A DNA stretch of 64,000 bases from Alphaproteobacteria bacterium (GTDB lineage Bacteria; Pseudomonadota; Alphaproteobacteria; UBA7985; JAUIBT01), in the NCBI GenBank assembly GCA_030428255.1, contig JAUIBT010000001.1, positions 176,421 through 240,420 on the forward strand, read 5' to 3'. Every line of letters begins with the position of its first letter. Positions within the stretch are counted from its first letter, which is position 1. The notes under the pieces are model-generated. The model was given only the letters and a program-made list of their open reading frames with translations, made no database searches and had not been told where the DNA came from. The position numbers and the translations under genes were made by a program. Below, piece after piece: positions 8,371-17,068 of the stretch.

Positions 8371-9144
8371 CTAATCGCGATATCCCCAGTGAGCGCCCAA
8401 AATGGCTCCGCTTAAGCGATCTTGCAGCAAGAAGGCGCGCCCTTGCGCCTTGAAATCCTGCTCGTGCCAAGACAAGAGCAGTTCGCGCGTCTCAGCAGGC
8501 AGGGCCCGGCGGTCGGCGTGGGTCACTGAATTGGCATAGAGACGCTCGACAACCTTGCTGCCACGCTTCGACAAGCTAGCACGCACCAGCTTGCTAAAAT
8601 GCAGCTCCAACAGATCCAGCCGCCCAGCGAACTCATCAGAGAACTCAGGCTCCAAGCGTAGCCGCAGATGGCCATCCGGCGCCGCTTCAAAGGCGATGTT
8701 CTCTGCGCTGCGCCGCGCCTGGGCTAGAGTCGCCATAACTGCGTCTTTGTCGCTGCCCACGACGGTATGCAGGCCGTCGATGACAATCTGGGGCGTGTAG
8801 ACATAAGCCGATTGATGCAATTCGCGGTACCAGCGCTGTCGATTGGTCCAATCGCGGTGCGACAGCGGGTCCTTTAGCGGCCCCATATTGAGATAGTCGA
8901 TGTGGAAGGACAGCACCAAAATGTCCTCACGCTCATGCAGCTCAACCGCTAGGCGGTCGGCGCTGGGGCAATTGCTGCAAATCAACGAGGTAAAGAGTTC
9001 TAGTACCACCGGCGCATGCCTGTGCTTGTGGTCGGCAGCCTCGTCCTGAGACCAGGCTTGTGGCACGAGCAACACACCAGCAAGCGCAAGAGCGCCAAGG
9101 CCAGTTCGGCACAGGTGATAAAGGGTCCGCAAACTGCTAATCAT
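8371..9144 (-). CDS. Secreted thioredoxin-fold protein, DUF1223 family
   Basis: 257 residues. An N-terminal signal peptide is plausible (GLGALALAGVLLVPQAWSQ, about residues 16-33). A thioredoxin-like core follows: VVLELFTSLICSNCPSAD, with a CxxC pair (CSNC), then VLSFHIDYLNMGPLKDPLS and YTPQIVIDGLHTVVGSD. This is the normal DUF1223 pattern of a periplasmic protein with a redox-like fold; the biochemical role of the family is not settled. It is convergent with the peroxiredoxin gene and ends 181 bases from it, and lies 36 bases downstream of azlD on the same strand. A thiol-disulfide role is suggested only by the CxxC and the fold. Confidence 0.8.
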   Translation of the reverse strand: MISSLRTLYHLCRTGLGALALAGVLLVPQAWSQDEAADHKHRHAPVVLELFTSLICSNCPSADRLAVELHEREDILVLSFHIDYLNMGPLKDPLSHRDWTNRQRWYRELHQSAYVYTPQIVIDGLHTVVGSDKDAVMATLAQARRSAENIAFEAAPDGHLRLRLEPEFSDEFAGRLDLLELHFSKLVRASLSKRGSKVVERLYANSVTHADRRALPAETRELLLSWHEQDFKAQGRAFLLQDRLSGAILGAHWGYRD

Positions 9145-9180
9145 GATAACTACATAGGCCGTTTCGAGCGCACTGGCCAG

Positions 9181-9513
9181 TCACGACATGGTTACGATTG
9201 CATGATGCAGCCAGAAGACCGCAAGGCCAGCCAGAACGGGGCTCACCAGGTCTTTACGCCAAGCCGCCACCACCGCAGCCCCCAGTCCTGCGAGCATCCA
9301 AGCATTATTCAAAGGATTGAGGTCCAGGCTGCGCTCTGGAGCCAGCAACGCCGGGGCAGTTATGGCAACCAGCACGCAAATCGGCACGAACGGCAAAGCT
9401 TGGCGCACAAACAGTGGCACTTGCAGGCGCGAAAAGATCAGCATGGCAGGTCCGCGCATGGCGTAGGTCACAAAGCTGCAACCGATGATCAAGGCAAGCG
9501 TTTGAGCTGTCAC
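9181..9513 (-). CDS. azlD: AzlD-type branched-chain amino acid transport subunit
   Basis: 110 residues with about four hydrophobic segments and the AzlD opening pattern (TYAMRGPAMLIFSRLQVP). It partners AzlC in the inner membrane; AzlCD-type pairs export branched-chain amino acids or their analogues. The first codons overlap the azlC stop by 4 bases (ATGA), so the two are translationally coupled. Substrate is not deducible from the sequence. Confidence 0.85.
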   Translation of the reverse strand: MTAQTLALIIGCSFVTYAMRGPAMLIFSRLQVPLFVRQALPFVPICVLVAITAPALLAPERSLDLNPLNNAWMLAGLGAAVVAAWRKDLVSPVLAGLAVFWLHHAIVTMS

Positions 9514-10292
9514 AGCGCCTCGTCTCCCGCGCTGGCGGCTGGCGGCTCGCTTCGTCGATCCATAAGGCGCTGACTGGCATAGCCCGCAACGATACCGGCC
9601 AGAATCGCGGTGACTAGCCCCAGTTGGTTCGGCCAGTCACGCAGCCAGACCGCCAAAACCAGGCTAACGCCCGCCGCCACCCATCGTGGCGCTGCGACCA
9701 GCAAGGGCACGAAGATCGCGATGTAGGCCGAATAGATCGCCACACTGAAACCAAAGCGGCTGAGGTCCGGGCCACTGGCCCCCAAAACCAAGCCAACCGC
9801 GGTGGACAGATTCCACGCAAAGTACATGCCAAGGCTAGCGCCGGCGAAGTAAGCCAAAGGTAAGGGATCATGGGGACGCGCATCCAGGCGCCGCGCGGTC
9901 ACCGCATAGGACTCGTCGGTCAGAAAATAGCCCACGATCAGACGCCCCCAGCTTGGCCAATGTGCGCAGCGGGTCGCCAGATCCAAGGCATAGAGCAGAT
10001 GGCGGGCATTCAGCAAGGCCGTCACCCCGAAGATCACCAACAAGCCCGCGCCCTTGCCAAAAAGATCGGCTGCCGCAAACTGGGCTGATCCCGCAAAAAT
10101 CAGGCTTGAGAAGGCTTGCCCTCCCCAAAGGCCCAGCCCCACGTCATAAGCTAAGATGCCAAACAGCAGTCCGAAGGGCGCGCCTGACAGGAATAAAGGC
10201 GCAGCGTCGCGCAGGCCAAGCGCAAAAGCACGGCGATGGTTGGGGGACTTCGCTTGGCTGGCGAGCCCATGCTGAGCAACTGGGGATGTCAT
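9510..10292 (-). CDS. azlC: AzlC family membrane transporter
   Basis: 260 residues with multiple membrane helices and the AzlC pattern (GLRDAAPLFLSGAPFGLLFG; FAGSAQFAAADLF; NARHLLYALDLA; YFLTDESYAVTARR). It forms the main subunit of the AzlCD exporter. ATG at 10292 has GGGAG nine bases upstream; an alternative ATG at 10313 has no visible ribosome site. It lies upstream of and overlaps azlD. Confidence 0.88.
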   Translation of the reverse strand: MTSPVAQHGLASQAKSPNHRRAFALGLRDAAPLFLSGAPFGLLFGILAYDVGLGLWGGQAFSSLIFAGSAQFAAADLFGKGAGLLVIFGVTALLNARHLLYALDLATRCAHWPSWGRLIVGYFLTDESYAVTARRLDARPHDPLPLAYFAGASLGMYFAWNLSTAVGLVLGASGPDLSRFGFSVAIYSAYIAIFVPLLVAAPRWVAAGVSLVLAVWLRDWPNQLGLVTAILAGIVAGYASQRLMDRRSEPPAASAGDEAL

Positions 10293-10371
10293 GCGCGCTT
10301 GCTCCCAAGACATAAGCGAAGCCTGGCAGCGGCCTGGCCAACTGCGGCAAGGTTGAGGCTCTCGTGCGAGC

Positions 10372-10725
10372 CTAGTTCTTTACCTTGATATCCAAAGCAC
10401 GCAAGACATCTGAGAGATTTTCTGACCGCTTGAGGGGTTTCATGCCCTCGTGCACAACGAATTCCCGCCCCTTGCCGCTGGGTCCCAAGCGCTTGGCCAC
10501 CGTGAACATGGGCTGCTCGTGCGCATTCTTGAAAATCGAGAAGACTGCAACCCCGGGCGCAAAGTCGATGGCATAGTCGCGCCACTGCCCGGCCGCCACA
10601 TAGTGCGAATAGAGTTGCATGATCGACGATAGCTCGTCGCGCTGAAAATACAGGGGCTTGCGGGCGCGGTTGCCTTTGGCGCGTTGCGCGCGAAAATCAG
10701 CAATGGATATGGGCTGTTCACTCAT
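10372..10725 (-). CDS. DUF2794 family protein
   Basis: 117 residues, no signal or membrane segment. The pattern PLYFQRDELSSIMQLYSHYVAA / WRDYAIDF / AVFSIFKNAHEQPMFTV / SENLSDVLRALDIK matches the small DUF2794 family, which I know only from Alphaproteobacteria. Function is unknown. ATG 10725 is preceded by GGGAG. It is transcribed towards azlC, 80 bases away, and diverges from the YfgM-like gene. Confidence 0.8.
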   Translation of the reverse strand: MSEQPISIADFRAQRAKGNRARKPLYFQRDELSSIMQLYSHYVAAGQWRDYAIDFAPGVAVFSIFKNAHEQPMFTVAKRLGPSGKGREFVVHEGMKPLKRSENLSDVLRALDIKVKN

Positions 10726-10941
10726 GCGATTTGCTCCCGCCCATCTGGCAAAAAGCTGAGCTTAAACAATCTGTTTGCTCCGTCATGGCAGTGATTTGGC
10801 GCGCACTCATAGTTCAAGTATGGGACGAAGACCCACAAGGCTCAAGCAGAACTGCTAAGGGCGCGGAATTTTTCTAGCCCTCAGCGCGCCAACGCGTTAT
10901 CACCAAGCCACGATTAAACCCCTCATCTGCTGGAGCCCAAA

Positions 10942-11619
10942 GTGCGCAAGCAAGACCAAGATCAGGACAACACAAGCGATCTGCTATTCGCCGAACTCAG
11001 CGAAGAGATGCGCCAGGATCAGGTGATCCAATTCCTGAAAAAATATCAGTACTACATCATGGCTGGCATACTGGCTTTTGTCGCCGCATTCGGCGGGCTG
11101 TTGGCCTATGACGCCTACCAAACCAGCCAGCGCAAAGCTTTGGCCACCGACATCGCGCAGGCGCAAGCCCTGCTGAACGACGGCGACGAGCAAGCGGCGC
11201 TTGGCCTTCTGGGGGAACTGTCACAGCGCAAGGACTTCTATGGCTACCAAGCGGGCATGTTGATCGCCAAGCGATCCCTGGCCCAGGGTGCTTTTGATCA
11301 AGCCGCGACGGAATTCTCCGCGCTTGCAAAGAACACCGGGCTGACGGCCCCCTACAAAGAACTGGCCGAGGTCTATGCTTTGCTGGCCGCCAGCAACCAA
11401 GGCCTGGACGCTGAGCAGAGCCAGCGCTTGCAGGCACTGGCAAGTGGCGAAGGCGCTTACGCTGCCATGGCCAAAGAGCTGCAAGTCGCTTTGATGGTTC
11501 AACAAGGTCAGGTTGCAGAAGCCCTTAGCGCTATCGACCTCATGTTGGAAGACGAAGCCAGCTCAGCCTCGCTCAAGTTCCGCATGGAGCAACTTAAAAC
11601 CGCCCTTGAAAAGGGTTAA
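10942..11619 (+). CDS. YfgM-like membrane-anchored tetratricopeptide protein
   Basis: 225 residues. A cytoplasmic N-terminus (SDLLFAELSEEMRQDQVIQFL) leads into one membrane helix (YYIMAGILAFVAAFGGLLAY, about 34-53) and a periplasmic helical-repeat domain rich in Ala/Leu/Gln, typical of the TPR_21/YfgM family. In E. coli, YfgM sits upstream of bamB and der and works with periplasmic chaperones near the Sec translocon; the same order is kept here (bamB-like then der). The start is GTG at 10942 with GGAG six bases ahead. A 7-bp stem with 5-base loop (11649-11667) follows the gene. Confidence 0.82.
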   Translation: MRKQDQDQDNTSDLLFAELSEEMRQDQVIQFLKKYQYYIMAGILAFVAAFGGLLAYDAYQTSQRKALATDIAQAQALLNDGDEQAALGLLGELSQRKDFYGYQAGMLIAKRSLAQGAFDQAATEFSALAKNTGLTAPYKELAEVYALLAASNQGLDAEQSQRLQALASGEGAYAAMAKELQVALMVQQGQVAEALSAIDLMLEDEASSASLKFRMEQLKTALEKG

Positions 11620-11895
11620 AGCCGGGATAAGGCACCCTGTGATGGCTTAGAGCTGCCGTTCAGCTCTGCCGTCATGCTAGCCTTGCACCGGCAGTGGCGC
11701 GCGCTTTGGCGCAGACTTTGTTTCAAAACGCGAAGTGCCGCCGTCCCGGCCCCCGACACCAACGCTGACCCTATGCCCCATTCGATCAAGCCCTCCCGCC
11801 TCATGCCGTCGAGCCCTCAGCCACGAGATCACGCGTCAAGTCGCAGCGATACGGCAGGCGTGCGCGCTGATGGCGTAGACCGATTGACGGGCGGC

Positions 11896-13221
11896 ATGAG
11901 CCGTAGGGCGGCCATGTTGGGTATGGGCGCGGTGGTTCTGACCAGCGGCTGCGCGCAAGTACAAGAGGTCTTCGCGCCGCGAAAGCCGCGCCTGCCGGGC
12001 AAGCGCGAGTCCATCTTGGGCCAAGGCGCTGGCGCTTTGGATCGCAAGGCTATCATCAACCCGCAGATCAGCCTTGAACCAACCCAAGATAACAAATTCT
12101 GGACCCACACAGCGGGCTCGGCCCACCACCGCGCTGGCCATTTCGCTCTGTCAGCCAAGCCGCAGCGGGTTTGGTCGGTGCGCATCGGTGATGGCAACGC
12201 GCGCCGCCAACGCTTGACCTCTGAGCCGGTGGTGGTCGATCAGGTGGTCTTTACGCTGGATGCGAAAGGCATCGTTTCGGCCCGAAATCTTGAAAACGGC
12301 CGCGCTTACTGGTCGCGCTCGGTCATGCCTCAGTTTGAGCGCAGCGGCTTTGGCGGCGGCTTGACCTACGACAGCCAACGCCTCTATGTAACTGCGGGCC
12401 TCGACTACACTGTCTGTTTGGATGCCCGGACCGGCAAGATCCTCTGGTATCAACGTTTGGCCGGACCCAGCCGCTCTGCGCCCGTGGTGTCAGACGGCAA
12501 GGTTTTCATCGTCACGCTGGATAACCGCGTCTATGCCTTGAACTCTGCGGACGGCAAGCTGGTCTGGGAAAAGAATAACCCCGACAGCACCACCCGCCTG
12601 CTCGGCGGCTCGGGCATCGCATATTCGAACGGAACCGTGGTGGCCGCCTTTGGTAATGGCGAGGTGCAGGCCCTGTCCGCCCAAACCGGGCGCCGTATTT
12701 GGGAAGACACCTTCGCGCCGCTGGGTGTCGCCGATACTGTTCTGGGTGAGATTGCGGACATCACAGCTCCGCCCATCATCGCCGGCGAGCGCGTCTATAT
12801 CACCAGCCAGGCCGGGCGCACGGCAGCGCTTGAGCTGCGCAGCGGGCGGGTGTTGTGGGAAGCCTCAATCGGCAGCCGCAACTGGCCGTCCTTCAGCGGC
12901 AAGCACATGTTCCTGATCACTGAGAACGCCAAATTGGTCGCCATGGACATCGATTCAGGGGCCGAGATCTGGGTCAAGGACCTGCCCTCTTACGCCAATG
13001 CGCGAACCCGCCGAGGCTTCATCGCTTGGCACGGCCCGACGCTCGCTGGCGGGCGGCTGTACATGGGCGGTGAAGACCGCAACATGGCGGTGGTCGATCC
13101 CCTGACCGGACGCACGGTCGCTGATTTTGACCTCAGTGACGACATTATTAGCCCCGCCGCGGTGGCCAATCGGACCATGTTGGTTTTGACCGCTGACGGC
13201 CTGTTGCACGCTTATCGCTAG
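11896..13221 (+). CDS. bamB: Outer membrane assembly lipoprotein BamB-like (PQQ beta-propeller)
   Basis: About 441 residues from ATG 11896. The start MSRRAAMLGMGAVVLTSGC gives a lipoprotein signal with lipobox LTSGC. The rest is a run of PQQ-like beta-propeller blades, e.g. VVVDQVVFTLDAKGIVSARN, YVTAGLDYTVCLDARTGKIL and KVFIVTLDNRVYALNSADGK. BamB supports the BAM complex in folding outer membrane proteins. The frame is open up to 11674 and another ATG at 11803 is possible; 11896 is chosen because it puts the lipoprotein signal at the N-terminus. Its place between a YfgM-like gene and der matches the conserved proteobacterial cluster. Confidence 0.85.
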   Translation: MSRRAAMLGMGAVVLTSGCAQVQEVFAPRKPRLPGKRESILGQGAGALDRKAIINPQISLEPTQDNKFWTHTAGSAHHRAGHFALSAKPQRVWSVRIGDGNARRQRLTSEPVVVDQVVFTLDAKGIVSARNLENGRAYWSRSVMPQFERSGFGGGLTYDSQRLYVTAGLDYTVCLDARTGKILWYQRLAGPSRSAPVVSDGKVFIVTLDNRVYALNSADGKLVWEKNNPDSTTRLLGGSGIAYSNGTVVAAFGNGEVQALSAQTGRRIWEDTFAPLGVADTVLGEIADITAPPIIAGERVYITSQAGRTAALELRSGRVLWEASIGSRNWPSFSGKHMFLITENAKLVAMDIDSGAEIWVKDLPSYANARTRRGFIAWHGPTLAGGRLYMGGEDRNMAVVDPLTGRTVADFDLSDDIISPAAVANRTMLVLTADGLLHAYR

Positions 13222-13257
13222 TCGGAGCGCTCAGGCGCTCTGCTCTGCACGGAAACC

Positions 13258-14718
13258 ATGATCATGAGCGAAAACATTCGCCCCAGCGCCCAGCGCACCG
13301 GCCTTCGCGTTGCCATTGTTGGGCGCCCCAATGTTGGCAAATCCACTCTGTTTAACCGTCTGGCAGGTCGCAAACTGGCTCTGGTCCACGACCAGCCCGG
13401 TGTGACCCGTGACTGGCGCGAGGCTGACACGCATATCGCAGGCTGGCCCTTTGTGGTCATCGACACTGCTGGTCTGGAAGAAGCCTTTGACGAGAGCCTG
13501 GAAGCGCGCATGCGCCGGAAAACCCAAGAAGCCTTGGGCGGTGCGGATGTGGTGTTGTTCATTGTCGATGCGCGCGCGGGCATTGTGCCTATGGACCAGC
13601 ACTTTTCCGCGTGGCTACGTCAAAACAACGACGCACCGGTCTGGCTGGTGGCCAACAAATGCGAGGGAAACAAGGGCAAAGAGGGCTACTACGACGCATT
13701 TTCGCTGGGCCTGGGCGAACCGATTGCGATTTCCGCTGAGCACGGCGACGGAATGGGCGAGCTTTATTCTGAACTTATCACCCTGGCGCAAAAGCTGGGC
13801 GTTGAAACCGGCGAAAACGAAGAAGACGAAGAAGGCAGTCTGGACGCCGATGAGGCCTTTGACGCCCGCGACGACGAAGGCGCTATTCGATTTGAATTCA
13901 GCGCCGATCGCCCGGTGCAAATGGCGGTTATTGGTCGCCCCAATGCTGGCAAATCGACCCTGGTCAACGCAATTTTGGGACAGGATCGATTTCTGACCGG
14001 GCCGGAAGCCGGCATCACGCGCGATTCCATCTCAGTCGACCTGCAATACAAAGGTCGCCCCATCCGCCTCTATGATACAGCCGGATTGCGCCGCCAAGCG
14101 CGGATCGTCGAGGGTCTGGAGAAAATGAGCGTCGCCGATTCTCTGCGCTCTTTGCGCTATGCCCAGGTGGTGATCTTGCTGATGGACGCCGACAGCCCCT
14201 TGGACAAGCAAGATTTGACCATCGCGCGGCGCGTGATCGACGAAGGCCGCGGGCTGATCCTAGCGATCAACAAGTGGGACATCACCGACAACAAGCAAGA
14301 AACGCTGCAAGCGGTGCGTGATCGCGTTGAACGCTCCATGCCTCAGGTCAAAGGCGTGCCTATTCTCACGCTGTCGGCACTGCATAAGAAGGGCTTGGAC
14401 ACCTTGATGCAGGCTGCGGTCGATCTGTTCCAGGTCTGGACCGTCCGCTTTTCCACGGCTCTGCTCAATCGCTGGCTGCACGAGCGTTTAGAGAATAACC
14501 CGCCGCCGCTGGTGGGCGGTCGCCGGGTCAAGATCCGCTATATCACCCAGGCCAAGACCCGTCCGCCGACCTTTATGCTGTTCGGCAACAAGGTGGACGA
14601 ACTGCCTGACTCCTATCGTCGCTATTTGGTCAATGCGCTGCGCGAGGATTTCAACGTCTGGGGCACGCCCATTCGCCTGAACGTCCGCCGCTCCAACAAC
14701 CCCTTTGCCGACAAGTAG
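13258..14718 (+). CDS. der: Double GTPase Der (EngA), 50S ribosome assembly
   Basis: 486 residues with two tandem GTPase domains: GRPNVGKSTLFNRLAGRK near residue 22 and GRPNAGKSTLVNAILGQ near 224, each with its own DTAGL G3 motif and N/TKxD-type G4 motif (ANKCEG is atypical in the first, NKWD normal in the second). An acidic linker (ENEEDEEGSLDADE) joins the domains. The C-terminal KH-like domain holds the RRVKIRYITQAKTRPPTF motif. Der is essential for late 50S subunit maturation. Start 13258 or the ATG two codons later are both possible. It lies 36 bases after bamB, and its stop is 6 bases from the convergent desaturase stop. Confidence 0.97.
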   Translation: MIMSENIRPSAQRTGLRVAIVGRPNVGKSTLFNRLAGRKLALVHDQPGVTRDWREADTHIAGWPFVVIDTAGLEEAFDESLEARMRRKTQEALGGADVVLFIVDARAGIVPMDQHFSAWLRQNNDAPVWLVANKCEGNKGKEGYYDAFSLGLGEPIAISAEHGDGMGELYSELITLAQKLGVETGENEEDEEGSLDADEAFDARDDEGAIRFEFSADRPVQMAVIGRPNAGKSTLVNAILGQDRFLTGPEAGITRDSISVDLQYKGRPIRLYDTAGLRRQARIVEGLEKMSVADSLRSLRYAQVVILLMDADSPLDKQDLTIARRVIDEGRGLILAINKWDITDNKQETLQAVRDRVERSMPQVKGVPILTLSALHKKGLDTLMQAAVDLFQVWTVRFSTALLNRWLHERLENNPPPLVGGRRVKIRYITQAKTRPPTFMLFGNKVDELPDSYRRYLVNALREDFNVWGTPIRLNVRRSNNPFADK

Positions 14719-14724
14719 CCAGCG

Positions 14725-15624
14725 CTACCTGAAGCGCTCAAGGCTGAGCCAATAACGCCAAGTGAAGCGGCTATAGCCGCGCTCGGTGGTGGCCAGGTGT
14801 GGGCGCGTTAGAAGATGGAACTGCGGCAGGCGATGAAAGGGCACGGCTGGAAAGCTGTGATGTTCGGCGTGGTAGGGCATGTTCCAGGCCAACCAACGCA
14901 CCAAGCGATTGGTAAAGGTGGTGCGCGAGTTCTCCAGCATATTGGCGACCAGCGGACAACGCCCGTGCTCGGCCAACAGATAGAGCCGCAAGAAGGGCTG
15001 GCCCAGCAACACTGGCAACAGCCAAATCCAGATCAGCAGCGTTGAGCCCAGCGCCACACTGCCCACCAGCAGCCCGGCATAAACCAGCAGCATGACCCAG
15101 GCTTCGTGCTGCACCGTGGCGCGCTTGGCTTTCGCCACGAAGTCCTCGCGGCCCCGCCCGGCTGCATTGCGCAGCAGTACGTTCAGATGCCCCCACCAAA
15201 CCGGCAGCCCTGAGACATGGCGCAGATAATCCGGCCAGGTTTCAGGCTTCGCCGTCGCCAGCTCCGGATCGCGCTCAGGGTCTTGCGTAAAGCGATGGTG
15301 GGCGAAGTGAAAGGCGCGAAACCAGTTCGGCGGCAAGATCAACAACAGGCCACAGGCCCAGGCCACCACCTGGTTGATCCAGCGCGACCGGAAGGCTGTC
15401 AGATGGATGACTTCATGCAGCAGGGTGAACTGAAACACCTGCAGGATGCCCAGCGCCAGCAGTGCCAGTTGCCAGCCTGGTAGGCCTAGCGCAATGACCA
15501 CCACCAGCGCGACAATCGCCCCCCACTGACCCGCAAGCCTGAAAAGGCCCGGACCATCTGACAGGCGCAACAGATCGGCGCGCTGCTCACGGCTTAGGCT
15601 AGCAATCAGGCTTTTGTGATCCAT
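14725..15624 (-). CDS. Membrane fatty acid desaturase family protein
   Basis: 299 residues. The three histidine boxes of the di-iron membrane desaturase/hydroxylase superfamily are visible: HEVIH near residue 70, HFAHHRF near 106, and HAEHH near 253, between strongly hydrophobic segments (VALVVVIALGLPGWQLALLA and others). The enzyme would introduce a double bond or hydroxyl into a lipid or other hydrophobic substrate using oxygen. The substrate cannot be told from the sequence; beta-carotene-type and fatty-acid-type members share these boxes. It lies 17 bases downstream of the ABC1 kinase gene on the same strand, so the two may be cotranscribed. Confidence 0.85.
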   Translation of the reverse strand: MDHKSLIASLSREQRADLLRLSDGPGLFRLAGQWGAIVALVVVIALGLPGWQLALLALGILQVFQFTLLHEVIHLTAFRSRWINQVVAWACGLLLILPPNWFRAFHFAHHRFTQDPERDPELATAKPETWPDYLRHVSGLPVWWGHLNVLLRNAAGRGREDFVAKAKRATVQHEAWVMLLVYAGLLVGSVALGSTLLIWIWLLPVLLGQPFLRLYLLAEHGRCPLVANMLENSRTTFTNRLVRWLAWNMPYHAEHHSFPAVPFHRLPQFHLLTRPHLATTERGYSRFTWRYWLSLERFR

Positions 15625-15641
15625 GGCGCGCGCCTTCGTCG

Positions 15642-17018
15642 TTAGCTCTTCGGTTGTCCGCGCTGCTCGTCTGCATACAGACCCAAAGGATGCAGCATGC
15701 GGGCCTGGTTTTGCTCCAGCCGCTCGACGCTGAAGTCCTCGACCAGGCCGTGGAAGAGCTGGTACCAGTTAACCTCGGCCTTTAGGCGGGTAAAGACCGA
15801 GCCCAGGCCAATCGCAGCGCGATCCATGAACACAAAGGGCTTGGGGATGGTTACACCGCCAATCCGCTTGAGTTCGGCGCGCACGTTTGACATGGCCGCT
15901 TGCCCGCGCTTTGTGGTCTCGCCACCTTGCAGCAATTGGGTCTTGTCCTCCATCAGAGGTGCGTAGAGGAAGCTGGCCCAGATATTCAACGTCTCGATGA
16001 TTTCTTTGGTCAGCACTTCAAAGCCCCAGGCTTGATAGGCGTGGACCGCCAGCTCCTGATCGCCGTCGCGAATGGCGCGATACAGGTCGATGACGCCGCC
16101 GACAAAGCGTGGCTCAAAAATGCGCACGCAGCCAAAATCGAGCAGGTTCAGCGCGCCGTCCGCCGCGATGGAATAATTGCCAAAGTGCGGGTCGCCGTGG
16201 ATCATACCGTAGTGATAGAAAGGCGTGTACCAGGCGCGGAACATCTCCATAGCAATCGCATTTCGGGCCTCTTGGCTGGTGGTCGCGTCGTCTAGGAAAT
16301 CAATGAAAGGCCGCCCCTCCAGCCACGATAGGGTGATCAGTCGGCGCGAGCTGAGCTCGTCTACCACCTCGGGCACATTGACCTTGGCGGTGCTCTTCAA
16401 GATCTGGCCAAAGGCTTTGGCGTAGCGCGCCTCTTGCTCATAATCCAACTCTTCGCGCAGGCGATAGGTCAACTCGCTGAAAATCTCACGCGTGTCGATA
16501 ATGCCTTCATAGCGCTTGAACATACCCATCAGGGTCTTGAGCTGCACAAGGTCGGCTTCGACCGCTGAGCTCATATCAGGGTACTGCAGCTTGCAGGCCA
16601 CCTGGCGGCCGTCGGGCAGCGTGGCCTTGTGGACCTGCCCCAGTGAAGCCGCTGCTGCCGCTTCACGCTCGAAGGCGGCGAAGCGCGCCTGCCATTCGCT
16701 GCCCAACTCGGCCTTCATGCGCCGCTTGACGAACAGCCAGCCCATCGCAGGCGCATTGGACTGGAGCTGCCGCAGTTCGGCGGCCACCTCCTCGGGCAAC
16801 AAGTCGGGCACCACCGCAAGCAACTGCGCCGCCTTGACCAGCGGCCCCTTCAGGTTGCCCAGCGCCTTGGCCAAGTCAGCGGCGTTGGCCTCTGACATCA
16901 GCTCACCGCCCGCCAGCTTGCGCACGCCAACCTGCATGGCCACGCCGGACAGCGAGGTGCCCACGCGTGCATAACGGCCCAGACGACCGGTCAAGGAGTT
17001 GTCTTCAGTTGCTGCCAT
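15642..17018 (-). CDS. ABC1/UbiB-family (AarF-like) atypical kinase
   Basis: 458 residues. It shows the ABC1 features: GPLVKAAQLLAVVPDLLPEE in the place of the KxGQ motif, QLQSNAPAMGW, AAAASLGQVHKATL for the nucleotide loop, VACKLQYP with the invariant lysine, HGDPHFGNY as catalytic loop and LLDFGCVR as metal-binding motif. The family supports ubiquinone biosynthesis in bacteria and mitochondria. This ADCK3-like form is common in Alphaproteobacteria in addition to classical UbiB, so the gene symbol is left open. AAGAAGGG lies upstream of the ATG. It ends 17 bases before the desaturase gene. Confidence 0.85.
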   Translation of the reverse strand: MAATEDNSLTGRLGRYARVGTSLSGVAMQVGVRKLAGGELMSEANAADLAKALGNLKGPLVKAAQLLAVVPDLLPEEVAAELRQLQSNAPAMGWLFVKRRMKAELGSEWQARFAAFEREAAAAASLGQVHKATLPDGRQVACKLQYPDMSSAVEADLVQLKTLMGMFKRYEGIIDTREIFSELTYRLREELDYEQEARYAKAFGQILKSTAKVNVPEVVDELSSRRLITLSWLEGRPFIDFLDDATTSQEARNAIAMEMFRAWYTPFYHYGMIHGDPHFGNYSIAADGALNLLDFGCVRIFEPRFVGGVIDLYRAIRDGDQELAVHAYQAWGFEVLTKEIIETLNIWASFLYAPLMEDKTQLLQGGETTKRGQAAMSNVRAELKRIGGVTIPKPFVFMDRAAIGLGSVFTRLKAEVNWYQLFHGLVEDFSVERLEQNQARMLHPLGLYADEQRGQPKS

Positions 17019-17068
17019 GAGCGGCGGCCCTTCTTATGGTGTGATGCAGAGCAATCTATGAAGCTAGC